Below, piece after piece: positions 25,151-35,300 of a DNA stretch of 64,000 nucleotides. Under the pieces are notes generated by a model. The model was not told where the DNA came from and did not search any database. It saw nothing but the letters and a program-made list of their open reading frames with translations. Source of the stretch: Candidatus Hydrogenedentota bacterium (GTDB lineage: Bacteria; Hydrogenedentota; Hydrogenedentia; Hydrogenedentales; CAITNO01); NCBI GenBank assembly GCA_903893795.1, contig CAITNO010000082.1:30819-94818 (forward strand). The letters run 5' to 3'. The number at the start of each line of letters is the position of its first letter. Positions within the stretch are counted from its first letter, which is position 1. Position numbers and translations under genes: made by a program.

Positions 25151-26042
25151 CCTGTCCAAGGGAAAAACTGCCCCCCAGAACGTTGCAGGGGAATGGGTGG
25201 ACTGGCATCTCCACAGCCGTTGTTCCGATGGTTCGGACAGTCCGGCAGAGGTGGTTCGCAGGGCCTCTGTCATTGGCATGTCCGGACTCGCCCTGACGGA
25301 CCATGATAGTGTTCAGGGAGTGGAAGAGGCCGCCGTGGCTGCAAGGCAGCATGGCTTGGGTTTTCTAACTGGGGTGGAAATAAGCGCTGGGTACGGCGGG
25401 GTGGAGGTGCATGTGGTCGGGCTGGGGATGCACGTGGAAAACGTGCCATTTCAGAAGACCATAGCCGGACTGGCGCAGGGGAGGGTCAGGCGCTTTCTGG
25501 ACATGGCCCGGAAAATGCAGGAGGCCGGGGTGGCGGTGCTGGCCTTTGCGGAAGATTCCGTGCGTGAGGGGCTGCCTTGCGGTCGGATGAATCTGGCGGC
25601 ACGTCTCAAGGAAATGGGGGTTACCCGTAGTGTTCAGGAGGGATTTGACCGATTCCTCAAACCGGGCGGGGTGGGCTATGTTCCCAAACCGCTGATCTCG
25701 GTCGAAGAGGCTGTGGAGGCGGTGCATGCGGCAGAGGGACTGGCCTTCGTCGGCCATCCTGGATTGAGCCGCAGTCTGACCCGGATTCTTCCGGACCTGT
25801 TGACGCGGCCCTTCGACGGCATTGAGGCCTATCATGTGAGTCATTCACCGGCACGAGTGGATGAGCTGCTTCACTTGGCGCGGGAACGGAACCTTTATGT
25901 GTCAGGGGGCAGCGACTGCCACGGAACCATAAAGGGACACGCCCCTGAAATGGGGCGTGTGCGCGTGCCCCTTTCTGCGGTGCGGCCCGTGCTGGAACGG
26001 CTCGGTGCGGACAGTTGGGAAAAACTCAGCCCGCAGGCGTGA
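25116..26042 (+). CDS. PHP-domain phosphoesterase (3',5'-nucleoside bisphosphate phosphatase-like)
   Basis: 308 aa. Metal-binding PHP motifs: DWHLHSRCSDGSDSPAE (residues about 29-45), LTDHDSVQG, GVEISAGYGGVEVHVVGLG, an internal GHPG, and the late GSDCHG. This pattern is that of TrpH/YciV-type enzymes that remove phosphates from nucleotides. The ATG at 25116 has GGGAGG close upstream; an ATG at 25143 is also possible. It overlaps the nusB 3' end and, at its own 3' end, overlaps the convergent coiled-coil gene by 17 bases. Confidence 0.87.
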   Translation: MTLLFPRGRMSSLSKGKTAPQNVAGEWVDWHLHSRCSDGSDSPAEVVRRASVIGMSGLALTDHDSVQGVEEAAVAARQHGLGFLTGVEISAGYGGVEVHVVGLGMHVENVPFQKTIAGLAQGRVRRFLDMARKMQEAGVAVLAFAEDSVREGLPCGRMNLAARLKEMGVTRSVQEGFDRFLKPGGVGYVPKPLISVEEAVEAVHAAEGLAFVGHPGLSRSLTRILPDLLTRPFDGIEAYHVSHSPARVDELLHLARERNLYVSGGSDCHGTIKGHAPEMGRVRVPLSAVRPVLERLGADSWEKLSPQA

Positions 26043-29000
26043 TGGCGCAGGACTGCATGTCACGGGCCAGTTGCGCCAACTCTGTCGCACTGACCGCCGT
26101 GTTTGCGAGATGCAGGCGTTTCAGCGCGCGAAGCTCGCGGAAGGTTTGCAGGCCGTGTGCGGTGATGTTGGGTGCGCCGTCAATGTAGATGCGCTCCAGC
26201 AGGGGAACCTTCTTGAGCACTTCCAGGCCCGAGTCGCCGATGCGGGTGTTGGTCAGCTTCAACTCCTGCAGGCCCGTATTGCGCGCAAGCTTCCGCATGC
26301 CGGCATCGGTTACCGCCGTGCTGCTCAGTTCCAGCACCAGCACACCGCGCAGGAAGGCCGGACCGTCCATGCTGACGTCGTTGATATCGGCCCCCGAAAG
26401 CACCAGGGTGTGGATGTCTGTAATGCCGAGCGTTTTCAGCGCGGAAAGGTCCGACACGCCGTCGGCTGTGGAAAGCTTAATTTCCATGCCTGCTGGAATG
26501 GTCACTTTCCCCTTTGCCGGACCAAACTGCTGCCACTCATCTTCGACGCGGTGCCAGGGTCGCAGGGCGATGAAGCCAAGGGATTTCTCTTCGGGGAAGG
26601 CCAGGACCCGTTCGCCTGGCGGCGCGATGTCGCGTATCACCGCATCGGGCTGGCGGCAGGTGATGGCCTTGTTTCCACCGAGGCTTGCGCGGAGCTTCTG
26701 CAGGTCCGCATCGGGCATTTCCTGGTCAATGAATATGATGTTGGTGCTGCTCAGGTGCTTGATCGCTTCAATGTTCTTTTCGCTCATTTCAAACGAAGGG
26801 AGCCGCATGGACTGAATCACATCGGGCGGAAGGTCATTGAGGGGGCTGAGGTCGCCGACGCACTCTTTGCTGACCTCGAGGTGGAAACGGGCATTCGCCG
26901 GATATTCCACAGTGCCCTTTGCCGTGGCAAACAGCGGCCAGTCGGTGTCACTGGTGTGGGGCGCCTCGTGGTCGTAAAGATTTCCAAAAACCTTGTCTGC
27001 GGGGAAAGTGATGGTTTTCAGTTTCTGCTCATCCGACTTCTTGTCCGCCGGGGAATTGGTTTTGTTGTTTGCCCCTTCGGCGGCTGCGTCGCCCCGGTGC
27101 ATCTGGACGTAATAGGCGACGGAACCCAGCGCCGCAAGCAGAATCAGGAACAGGGCGGCAAACAGAACCCGCCCCCGTCCCTTGCGCCGCACCACGGCAA
27201 TAGACACGGACTGGTCGGGGAAGACAAAAGCAACGTCGCGCGGTTTGGGATAATCTTCCACAACGTCATCTTCAGGGTCATCAATGATGACCTGCGGCCG
27301 GTTTGCTCCGGCGGCCGCCGCAGCCTGCTGCTGCGTTTGCCGGCGGGAAGCCTGCTGCGCGGCGTTGAGGGCCTGCTGGGCGGTCTGGCGGGTGGAGGGC
27401 TGCTGGGCCGCGGCCGTGAGGGCAGCCCGGACAGAATCGTCCACCAGGGGGGGCTTGTCCAAACCCGCGCTCAGCGACTCAAGCTGCGACTGGCGCTGCA
27501 GCGGGCTGGCAAGGGCTTCATCCAAAGTCATCCTCGGCGGCGGGCTGGGTGGCGGCGGTGTGGCGGCAGTCGTCGCGCCGGCACTTTGCCCCCGGGCGGA
27601 AGATTGACGCAGGGCCACATTGAGTGCGCCAAGCTGGCTCTGCCGTTTGGGGGGGCGGTGGTTGGCGGCGTTGAAGGCAGCGCCCTGTGCCTGGCGGCGG
27701 GAATCCTGCTGACCGGAAGCGCCGCGTGGTATGACGGCCATGGGGTCGGCATCTTGATGCGCCGCGGCCACCGCCTGTGCGCGCTGTTGCGAATCGCGCT
27801 GGGCTTCAAGCTGGGCTTTCTGCATTTCCCGCAGTTGCTGCAGAATCTGGCCAAGCTGCTGCGCCTGGGGCGTTTCTTCGAGCCCGGCTTCCTTTTGCAC
27901 TTCACTGTGGATTTGGTCCACTTGGGCCTGCAGGACATCCTGCGATGAGGCCGTTTCGAGTTCGCGGTTGCGCAGCGCCGCCAGTTCATCTTCGAGCTGG
28001 GAGATGGTGCTGCGGCTCTGTTCCTGCTCACGGGCGGCCTTGGCGGCCGCTTCTTCACGTTCGTTCAGCGTCGCCTTAAGGGCTTCCAGTTCGAGCCGTG
28101 ACCGTTCGAGGGCTTGGTTCTTTTCTTCCTCGTTCTGGCGCAGCAGGGTCAGTTCGCCCTGGAGTTGTGATTCTGCCCCCTGGGCCATGGCGGCTTTGCC
28201 CTGCACTGCGGCCAGTTCCTGCTGCAGGCGGTCCAGTTCCCTCTGCTTCTCTGCGTTTTGCTTCTCTGCGTCCTCCGCCTCTTCCTCACTCCGGGCAAGA
28301 TTCTGGCGCAATTGCTCCATTTCGGCCTGCGCCGCCGCAAGAGCCGCGCTCTTGGCCGTTTCGTTCTCCCGGAGCTGGGCAACCTCTGCGGCGAGGGCAT
28401 TCTCTGAATCGGAGGCCGACTGTGCGCGGGTGCGCAGTTCCATCAGTTCTGTCTGGAGGGCATTCACCGCGGCATCGTGCTCAAGTGAGCTTTTCTCCGC
28501 CTCGACAACGGCCTTTTCCTGGCTGTCAAGCTGGTTGCGAAGAGCGTCCCTTTCAGCCCGTGTCTTTTCCAGCACACCCGATTTGCTGGACTCACTCGTG
28601 CGCAACTGTTCCAGCTCGAGGAGGAGCAACTGTTCCGAATCGGCAATCTCGGAAGCCTTGGACTGCAACTGCTCAAGTTCTTTTTGGAGCGACTGCGCCG
28701 CTTCGGAGGTGACGGCGCTCTTGTGCGACTCTTCGCGCAGGGCGGCTTCGCGCTCATGCAGTTCGCGGGCAAGGCGCTCCATGTCCGAACGGGTGGATTC
28801 AAGGGCTGCGGCCTTGGTCGTTTCGTTCTCGCGCAGTTGCGCCAGTTCGGCGGCCAGTTCTGCCTCGCTCAGGGCCGCCTCGTCGGCAAGGCGGCTCAGT
28901 TCGTCGAATTCGCTCTTGAGCAGGGCCATGGCCTGCTCGCCTTCGCGGGCGCGGGATTCCGCGGCCGCCACGGCGCTTTCGCGGTCCTGCAGGGTGGATT

Positions 29001-30087
29001 CCAGGTTGGACAGTTCACGGCGCGCCGTCTCCAGTGCCTCGCTCTTGTCGCGTTCATTGGTGCGCAACTGTTCAAGCTCAGTGACAAGTTCCTCTTTGGC
29101 CTGAAAAGCCTTGGTGGACTCGTCGCGCATGCTCGCCAGTTGCCCCTGCATTTGGGCAATGGCCAGTTCATGCTGGAGGGAATTGTCGCGGGCCTCGGCC
29201 ACGGCGCGCTCGCGGTCCTGAAGCATTTCCTGCAGGTGGAAAAGCTCGGTGCGTGCCGCGTTGAGCGCTTCGGTCTTCTCGTCGCCCTGGGTGCGGAGCC
29301 GTTCGAGCTCCTCGTTCAGCAGTTGCTCGGACTCCTCGGCGGAGGCGGAGCGTTTTTGCAGGGCGGCCACTTCTGTTTCCAGCAGAGCCACGCGCTCTTC
29401 GCGGGCGCTGAGCTCGCTCTCGGCCTCCTCTATTTCCGATTCGCGCTGGAGCAGCGTGTGTTTCATCTCATCGAGTTCGCTGTGCGCCTTTTCAAGCGCC
29501 TCGCTGTTCATCTGTTCCTGCTCGCGCAGGCGGTTCAGTTCCTCGGCGAGCTGCTGCTGCTCCTGCACGGCCTGCTCGCGCTGGCTCATGAAGGAGTTGA
29601 GCCGCTCCTGCAACTGCGTGACCGTGCTTTGAAGGGTTTCTTTGTCGAACGCCTCGGCCTGTTTGCGGCCCAGATCATTCTTGAGTGTGCCGGCGCGATC
29701 GGCGAGCTTGGTCAAAAGATCAGAGAGGAGGGAGGACTGGTCGATGTCGAGAAGGTGGTCCAGAACATCGCCGGCCTCGCGGATCTGGTCGATGCGGCGC
29801 ATGAGCTTGTCGCATTCATGCACCGCTTCGGTGGTCTGCCCGACTGCGGAAAGGTTTTCGACGCGCATCAGCATGAGCATGGGGCTGCTGGGCAACAGAT
29901 GCCCTATCCCCTCAAGTGCTGACAGGGCGTCAGGATGGCGCGCCTGCTCAAAAAGCCTGGCGGCCGACTCTATTCTCGATTCGACTTCTCCCGGGTGCAT
30001 ATATGGTTTCCGTATTGGGCTGCGATCTTGATAACCTCTTATAGCATAAGACATTTGGAGGGAAGAGTCCAATTCCCGGTCATTCAT
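26026..30087 (-). CDS. Giant coiled-coil membrane protein with C-terminal leucine-rich-like ectodomain
   Basis: 1353 aa. N-terminus: about 110 residues with TPR-like helices (HPDALSALEGIGHLLPSSPM). Residues about 136-712: near-continuous coiled coil rich in Glu/Leu/Ala/Gln with recurrent RTELFHLQE/RSDMERLAREL type units. Residues about 730-935: Gln/Ala/Pro-rich low-complexity region. One membrane segment at about 971-994 (LFAALFLILLAALGSVAYYV) preceded by RRKGRGR. The C-terminal 350 residues hold two copies of a WPLF/EWQQFG-AKG-PA module, each followed by short leucine-rich-repeat-like units (LVLSGADINDVSM, LELSSTAVTDAGMRKLARN, LKLTNTRIGDSGLEVL). It is predicted type II: coil inside, LRR outside. 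Function unknown; no catalytic domain recognised. Start not certain (no strong ribosome-binding site). Confidence 0.8.
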   Translation of the reverse strand: MNDRELDSSLQMSYAIRGYQDRSPIRKPYMHPGEVESRIESAARLFEQARHPDALSALEGIGHLLPSSPMLMLMRVENLSAVGQTTEAVHECDKLMRRIDQIREAGDVLDHLLDIDQSSLLSDLLTKLADRAGTLKNDLGRKQAEAFDKETLQSTVTQLQERLNSFMSQREQAVQEQQQLAEELNRLREQEQMNSEALEKAHSELDEMKHTLLQRESEIEEAESELSAREERVALLETEVAALQKRSASAEESEQLLNEELERLRTQGDEKTEALNAARTELFHLQEMLQDRERAVAEARDNSLQHELAIAQMQGQLASMRDESTKAFQAKEELVTELEQLRTNERDKSEALETARRELSNLESTLQDRESAVAAAESRAREGEQAMALLKSEFDELSRLADEAALSEAELAAELAQLRENETTKAAALESTRSDMERLARELHEREAALREESHKSAVTSEAAQSLQKELEQLQSKASEIADSEQLLLLELEQLRTSESSKSGVLEKTRAERDALRNQLDSQEKAVVEAEKSSLEHDAAVNALQTELMELRTRAQSASDSENALAAEVAQLRENETAKSAALAAAQAEMEQLRQNLARSEEEAEDAEKQNAEKQRELDRLQQELAAVQGKAAMAQGAESQLQGELTLLRQNEEEKNQALERSRLELEALKATLNEREEAAAKAAREQEQSRSTISQLEDELAALRNRELETASSQDVLQAQVDQIHSEVQKEAGLEETPQAQQLGQILQQLREMQKAQLEAQRDSQQRAQAVAAAHQDADPMAVIPRGASGQQDSRRQAQGAAFNAANHRPPKRQSQLGALNVALRQSSARGQSAGATTAATPPPPSPPPRMTLDEALASPLQRQSQLESLSAGLDKPPLVDDSVRAALTAAAQQPSTRQTAQQALNAAQQASRRQTQQQAAAAAGANRPQVIIDDPEDDVVEDYPKPRDVAFVFPDQSVSIAVVRRKGRGRVLFAALFLILLAALGSVAYYVQMHRGDAAAEGANNKTNSPADKKSDEQKLKTITFPADKVFGNLYDHEAPHTSDTDWPLFATAKGTVEYPANARFHLEVSKECVGDLSPLNDLPPDVIQSMRLPSFEMSEKNIEAIKHLSSTNIIFIDQEMPDADLQKLRASLGGNKAITCRQPDAVIRDIAPPGERVLAFPEEKSLGFIALRPWHRVEDEWQQFGPAKGKVTIPAGMEIKLSTADGVSDLSALKTLGITDIHTLVLSGADINDVSMDGPAFLRGVLVLELSSTAVTDAGMRKLARNTGLQELKLTNTRIGDSGLEVLKKVPLLERIYIDGAPNITAHGLQTFRELRALKRLHLANTAVSATELAQLARDMQSCAITPAG

Positions 30088-30158
30088 GCGCGTGCCCGCT
30101 TTGGGGGCCGGGCAGGTGAACTTGGGGGGGCTTTTGTGTCATGCTAAAGCTGTGAACG

Positions 30159-30187
30159 GGCTGCCGCCGCGTATTGCGGGGGCAGCC
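30159..30187 (+). repeat. Inverted repeat in the divergent intergenic region
   Basis: GGCTGCC-g-CCGC-gtatt-GCGG-g-GGCAGCC forms an 11-bp stem with one mismatch, between the divergent coiled-coil gene and the HDOD gene. It could be an operator or a hairpin in the HDOD leader. Confidence 0.35.
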
Positions 30188-30292
30188 GATGGTTTCATGC
30201 CGGATTAGAGCGGTGTGCGGTCCGGCAGCAGCGGGAAGATAGGAACGTCTTGCCAGGCCGGAAATGCCCGGCTATGAGCGGGAGATGTGCGC

Positions 30293-31810
30293 GTGCCCCC
30301 AGAGAATGCGTCACGAATAATAGCCTGTGGAAAATGCGGCCAGCGGATGCGTGTGCTGTCATCGGCCACGGCGCGGGTGTACCAGTGCGTGAAATGCGGC
30401 GCGCTGGTGGAGGATGCCTCGGCGAAGCCCGTGGCCGAGGCGGCAGGCGAGGTGACCACATCCCAGCGCCCCCCCGAATTGACGGATCCTTTTGCCATGC
30501 TGCTGCGCGATGCGGGTCTTGCTGACCACGACCAGATTGCTGAGGCGCTGGCAATCCGGGAGAAGGACGGTGGGAAACTCTTCGACATCCTTATCCGGGA
30601 AGGCCATCTCAAGCGCGAGGACCTGCACTCGCTCATGTCGCGCCAGGGGGGCGTGGCCTCGCTGAGCCTGTCCCATTTCACGCTGGACCGGGAACTGACC
30701 GGTATTTTGCCGCGTGATTTGGTGGTGCAGCATTTTGTGCTCCCCATAGACAAGCTGGGCCGGCTGCTTACGGTGGCCATGGTGTGCCCCATGGATGTGG
30801 AGGCCGTTGCCGCGGTCCAGCAGGCGACCAAGCTGCGGGTCAAGCCCGTGCTCTGCACCTATGACGACTTCTTGGAAATCGTCCAGAAGTTTTACGGGGT
30901 GGCGTCCGGCCCGCCGCCGGTGGAAAAAGAGGGGGATCTTCCTGTCGAGGCGGTAAAGGCTCCTCCTCCTCCTTCTCCTCCGCCGGGACCGGTGGAGCAG
31001 CAGGCGCGTGAAAACTTCGCTGCGGCCGTGAGCATGGCTCTCATGGAGCGGGTGGACAAGGTGGATCGGCTCGAGATCGGTGCGGACGTTCCGGCCCGCG
31101 TGGCGGCGCTGGTGGGGACCGGTGAGGAGGGACTGGGCAGGCTGGTTTCGGTGCTGGGAGGGTCGCCGACCCTGGCGGCCACGGCACTGTGGATTACCAA
31201 TACCTCGGCGTACGGGTTGCAGGAGGGCGTTGACAGCCTGCCCATGGCCGTCGTGCTGCTGGGCGACCAGGGCATCAACCTGCTGGCATCCAATTCGCGG
31301 CGCATGGCCCCCACTATGGAGAAACATCTGTCCATCCTGACCAAACACGCGCGGCGTGTGGGCGAGGCGGCCGGAGTGCTCGCCCAAAGAACGGGACGCG
31401 CCGTTCCCAATGTTGCCCAATGCGCCGGAGCGTTGTATCCCATCGGCTCCTTTGTTCTCGCCATGCTCGACCCGGGCGAGTACATGAAGATTGGTCCTGA
31501 ACTGCTTGGCCGCGCACGCGTGGAGGCGGAACGGGCTGTTTTCGGGGCGGGACACGACGAGGTGGGGGGAAGGTTGCTCGGCCGTTGGCACATCGCGACC
31601 ACCCTCTTCGAGGCGGTGCGCTGCTACACGGACCCTTATGAGGCCGACGACCTGCAGGATCTCGCCGCCATCGTCCAGATTGCCGTTGCAAGCATCACCG
31701 CCGATGGAGTTTTTGACGGGGAAGGCTTGAAGAGCGCGGAGGAGTCCATGGAATCGCTGGGGCTGGATGCGGCCGGTGTTGAGTCTGCATTGGCGGAACT
31801 GAACAGTTAA
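30293..31810 (+). CDS. Zinc-ribbon, MshEN and HDOD domain protein, predicted c-di-GMP-linked regulator
   Basis: About 505 aa (GTG at 30293, GGGAG eight bases upstream; GTG at 30287 also possible). Residues 10-40: zinc ribbon with CGKCGQRM and CVKCG. Residues about 70-200: two halves resembling the T2SS/pilus ATPase N-terminal MshEN domain (LADHDQIAEALAIREKDGGKLFDILIREG; VVQHFVLPIDKLGRLLTVAMVCPMD), known in other proteins to bind c-di-GMP. A Pro-rich linker precedes an HDOD domain (about 240-505; LGRLVSVLGGSPTLAATALW). This architecture is that of a signalling adaptor, not an enzyme. Function is inferred only from domains. Confidence 0.78.
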   Translation: MPPENASRIIACGKCGQRMRVLSSATARVYQCVKCGALVEDASAKPVAEAAGEVTTSQRPPELTDPFAMLLRDAGLADHDQIAEALAIREKDGGKLFDILIREGHLKREDLHSLMSRQGGVASLSLSHFTLDRELTGILPRDLVVQHFVLPIDKLGRLLTVAMVCPMDVEAVAAVQQATKLRVKPVLCTYDDFLEIVQKFYGVASGPPPVEKEGDLPVEAVKAPPPPSPPPGPVEQQARENFAAAVSMALMERVDKVDRLEIGADVPARVAALVGTGEEGLGRLVSVLGGSPTLAATALWITNTSAYGLQEGVDSLPMAVVLLGDQGINLLASNSRRMAPTMEKHLSILTKHARRVGEAAGVLAQRTGRAVPNVAQCAGALYPIGSFVLAMLDPGEYMKIGPELLGRARVEAERAVFGAGHDEVGGRLLGRWHIATTLFEAVRCYTDPYEADDLQDLAAIVQIAVASITADGVFDGEGLKSAEESMESLGLDAAGVESALAELNS

Positions 31811-31945
31811 CAGAGAGTCTGCGAATCGTTGGGGCGCCGATTCATTCAGCGAAGCCTGCAGGAATGACAGGGATGTTTCGCAAGAACAGATGAAGGGGTG
31901 GAAAGTGGCATGGAATCATGGATGATTCCTTCCGGGAGCCGTTGC

Positions 31946-32230
31946 ATGTCCGTTGAAAATGCCTTTCTTTTTCTCAAACGAGCCGAGCGTGACCGGACTT
32001 TGCGGGACGAGATCGCCCTGCTGAAGGGACGCGCCGCGATTGACGGTCTGGTCGTGCTGGGAGCGCAGCGCGGACTGGCCTTCACCGCCGACGAGTACCG
32101 GTCGGCCGTGGTCGCGATGGCCAACGGCGAACTGGACGAGGCGGCTCTCCACGCCGTTCTGGAAGAGGTGGGGTTGGCAAAGGGAAGGCTTCAGGAACCC
32201 GCGCCAGGGACTGAGAGAACTGAAAACTGA
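31946..32230 (+). CDS. Nif11-like small protein
   Basis: 94 aa. The ATG at 31946 follows GGGAG seven bases upstream; earlier in-frame ATGs give an N-terminus with no family sense. Residues 1-80 follow the Nif11 pattern: MSVENAFLFLKRAERDRTLR, then LVVLGAQRGLAFTADEYRSAV and GELDEAALHAVLEEVGLAKG. Nif11 domains are found as stand-alone helical proteins and as leader sequences of some ribosomally made peptides. Here there is no GG-type cleavage site followed by a Cys/Ser/Thr-rich core, and no maturase gene is nearby, so a peptide-precursor role is not supported. Confidence 0.6.
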   Translation: MSVENAFLFLKRAERDRTLRDEIALLKGRAAIDGLVVLGAQRGLAFTADEYRSAVVAMANGELDEAALHAVLEEVGLAKGRLQEPAPGTERTEN

Positions 32231-32245
32231 TCGCTGATAAATATC

Positions 32246-32277
32246 CATGCCCTGCACGCTTCGGAGTGCAGGGCATG
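32246..32277. terminator. Bidirectional terminator-like hairpin between convergent genes
   Basis: CATGCCCTGCAC pairs perfectly with GTGCAGGGCATG (12 bp) around an 8-base loop containing TTCG. It lies between the Nif11-like gene and the convergent giant gene. No T tract is present on either side. Confidence 0.55.
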
Positions 32278-32319
32278 ACATTGTGGCCGATCGTAAGTCT
32301 CGTACTTTTTAACCTCGTG

Positions 32320-35300
32320 CTAGCATTTTCGTCGCCGTATAAAAGATACACCGCCCAACCCAAGGGCAGCGGCGGCTGTTGCCAAAACGGCCAGGCCCGC
32401 CAGCGGCACGGGCGGGTCGGGTGTTGCCACGGTGAAGATGGGTCCGTCGATGGAGGTCACGGCGTCGGACACGGCGCACACGTACTGGCCCGCCGAGTCT
32501 GCCGTCACCGGGCCTATCACCAGCGTGGCGTCCGTGGCGCCGGGAATTGGGTTATAGACCTTCCCGCCCGGCGTGGCCCCCTCTTTCCGCCACTGGAAAC
32601 TCAGTTCGCCCACCGCGCCCGTCACGGTGACGGAGAGTTCCACCTGGTCGCCCATCCTGCTGTGCACCAGCGTGTCCCCCGCGGCATCCACGGCCAGGGT
32701 GCAGTTGTCCCTCACCGTCACCGTGCGCGACACGGTGTCGGCCCGGTTGCCCGAACCGTCAACCACGTCGTAGCTTACAGTCCAGTTCCCGGGGCCGAGT
32801 GGCCCGGCCGGGGGCAGGCCGGACAGGGCAATATTGCCCGTGAGGTCCCCCGAGCAGGCGTCCAGGGCGGTTGCGCCCGCATCGTTGTATGCCTGGCCGC
32901 AGTCCAGCACGACCGCGGACGATCCAAGCAGCGTGATGACGGGTATGACGGTGTCCACCACGGCAACCGTGCGGCTGGCAAAGCCGGTGTTGGTGCCGTC
33001 GCTGACGCTGTAGGTTGCGTGGTGCGTTCCGGGCGCGGCCGTGTCCACGTCGCCCCCAAATTGGATGCCTGCCGTCAGGTCGCCCGCGCAGGCATCCATC
33101 GCCGTTGCGCCGGGAACCGTGTAGGTTCCTCCGCACTCCACCGTCATTGAGGCTTCACCCGTCAGGGTGATGACCGGTGTGCCTGAATCGACAACACGGA
33201 CCCTGCGGGTAAGCTCGACGGCGCTGTTGCCGTGGCCGTCGTTCACGTTGTAGCGAACCGTGTAGACACCGGGCGTGTCCACATTCACCGGGTTGCTGAC
33301 GACAATGCCGCCCGTTCGGTCCCCGGCGCAGGTGTCGACCGCCGTTGCTCCCGCGTCATGGTAGGAAGCGTGGCACTCCACGGCGACAGAATCAGTGCCC
33401 AGCAGCGTGATGACCGGCGCGGTGCGGTCCACCACGTTCACCACACGCGTCACTTCCACAGCATTGTTTCCATTGCCGTCGTTCACGTTGTAGCGCACGG
33501 TGTAGGCACCCGGCGCATTGACGTTCACCGGGTTGTCCACGGCGACATTGCCGGTCAGGTCGCCCGCACAGGCATCGGTGGCCGTGGCCCCCGCATCGGC
33601 GTAGGAAGTGTGGCATTCCACCGTGACCGTGGCGCTTCCCAGACGGGTGATGACGGGCGCCGTGGTGTCTGCCACCGTGACCGTGCGTGTCACTTCAACG
33701 GCGCTGTTTCCATTGCCGTCGCTCACGCTGTAGCGCACCGTGTAGCTGCCCGGTGCGGTGAGGTTCACCGGGTTGTCCACGGCGACATTGCCGGTCAGGT
33801 CGCCGGCGCATACATCGGCGGCCATGGCCCCGGCATCGCTGTAGACCGCGCCGCACTCGGCCGTCACCGAGGCGCCGCCCAGGAGGGTGAGGACCGGCCG
33901 GGTGCTGTCCACCACATTGACCAGGCGCGCCACCTCGACGGCATTGTTGCCGTTGCCGTCGTTCACGTTGTAGCGCACCCTGTAGCTGCCCGGGAGGCCT
34001 GTGTTTACAGGATTGGTGACCGCAATGTTCGCCGTCAGGTCGCCCGCACAATTGTCCGCCGCCGTCGCGCCGGGCTCGGTGTAGGTCCCGCCGCACTCCA
34101 CCGTCACCGGGGAAGCGCCCGTAAGGGTAATGACCGGCACCCCGACATCGACGACGCTGACCCGGCGGGTCGCTTCGACGGCATTGTTGCCATTGCCGTC
34201 GTTCACGTTGTAGCGAACCGTGTAGACACCGGGGAGGTTCACATTGACGGGGTTGGTGGCCACCAGGCTGGCAGTCCGATCGCCCGCGCAGCCGTCCATG
34301 GCCGTCGCGCCCGGGTCGCTATAGGAGCTGCGGCACTCGACCAGGATGGGGTCGGCGCCCAGCAGCGTGATGACCGGCCGGGTCGTGTCCGCCACGGTGA
34401 CGGTGCGCGTGACCGCAATGGCGCTGTTGCCGTTGCCGTCACTCACGGTGTAGCGCACGGTGTACACCCCCAGCACATTGACGTTCACCGGGTTATCCAC
34501 GGCGAGGGCGCTGCCCAGGTCGCCCGCGCAGGCATCGGCCGCCGTGGCCCCGGCATCGCTGTAGGCCAGGCCGCACTCGGCCTTCACCGAGGCGCCGCCC
34601 ACCCGGGTGATGACCGGCGGGGTGCTGTCCACCACCGTCACCGCCCGCGTCAGCTCCACGGCATTGTTGCCGTGGCCGTCGTTCACGTTGTAGCGCACCG
34701 TGTAGCTGCCCGGCAGGTTCGCGTTCACCGGGTTGGTGACCGTAATGCTGCCGGTCAGGTTGTCCGCGCAGTTGTCGCTGGCCGTGGCCCCCGCATCGGT
34801 GTAGACCGAGTGGCACTCCACCGTCAACGGGCTCGTGCCCAGCAGGGCGAGGACCGGCACGGTAGTGTCGGGCGTGGCCTCATAGGCCCCCATGTCCACG
34901 CCCCGGCCCTGCAGGCGCAGCGCGCCCCGCAGGTCTCGGTCGGGCGCGCCCGTGGCCGTCCCGCTGTCCACGCAGGGTGAACTGCACACTTGGAGCTGGA
35001 GATTGCTCCCGGCGGCATCCACGAAGACCGGGTCGGCGCTGATATTGCCTGCGCCCGCCTGGCCGCCCTGCACGCAGGACCAGCCCACCACCAGCGCAGC
35101 GCCGTTGTAGTTGAAGAGTTCCGGGCCGGTCGTTGCCGTGTCGGCCCAGAGGATGCAGTTGGTCAGCGCCGCGGCGGTGGAACTGTAGTTGAAGACGGCG
35201 CCGCCGGAGGCGGCCGTGTTGAGCGTGAAGCTGCAGTTTATCAGTGCCGGGTTGGCGTAGGAGTAGTTGAACATCGCGCCGCCGCACTTGGTGGCCGTGT

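Noticed and set aside
31946..32230. RiPP precursor gene cluster
   Set aside because: Only a Nif11-like domain is present; no GG-site with core peptide and no maturase or exporter nearby.
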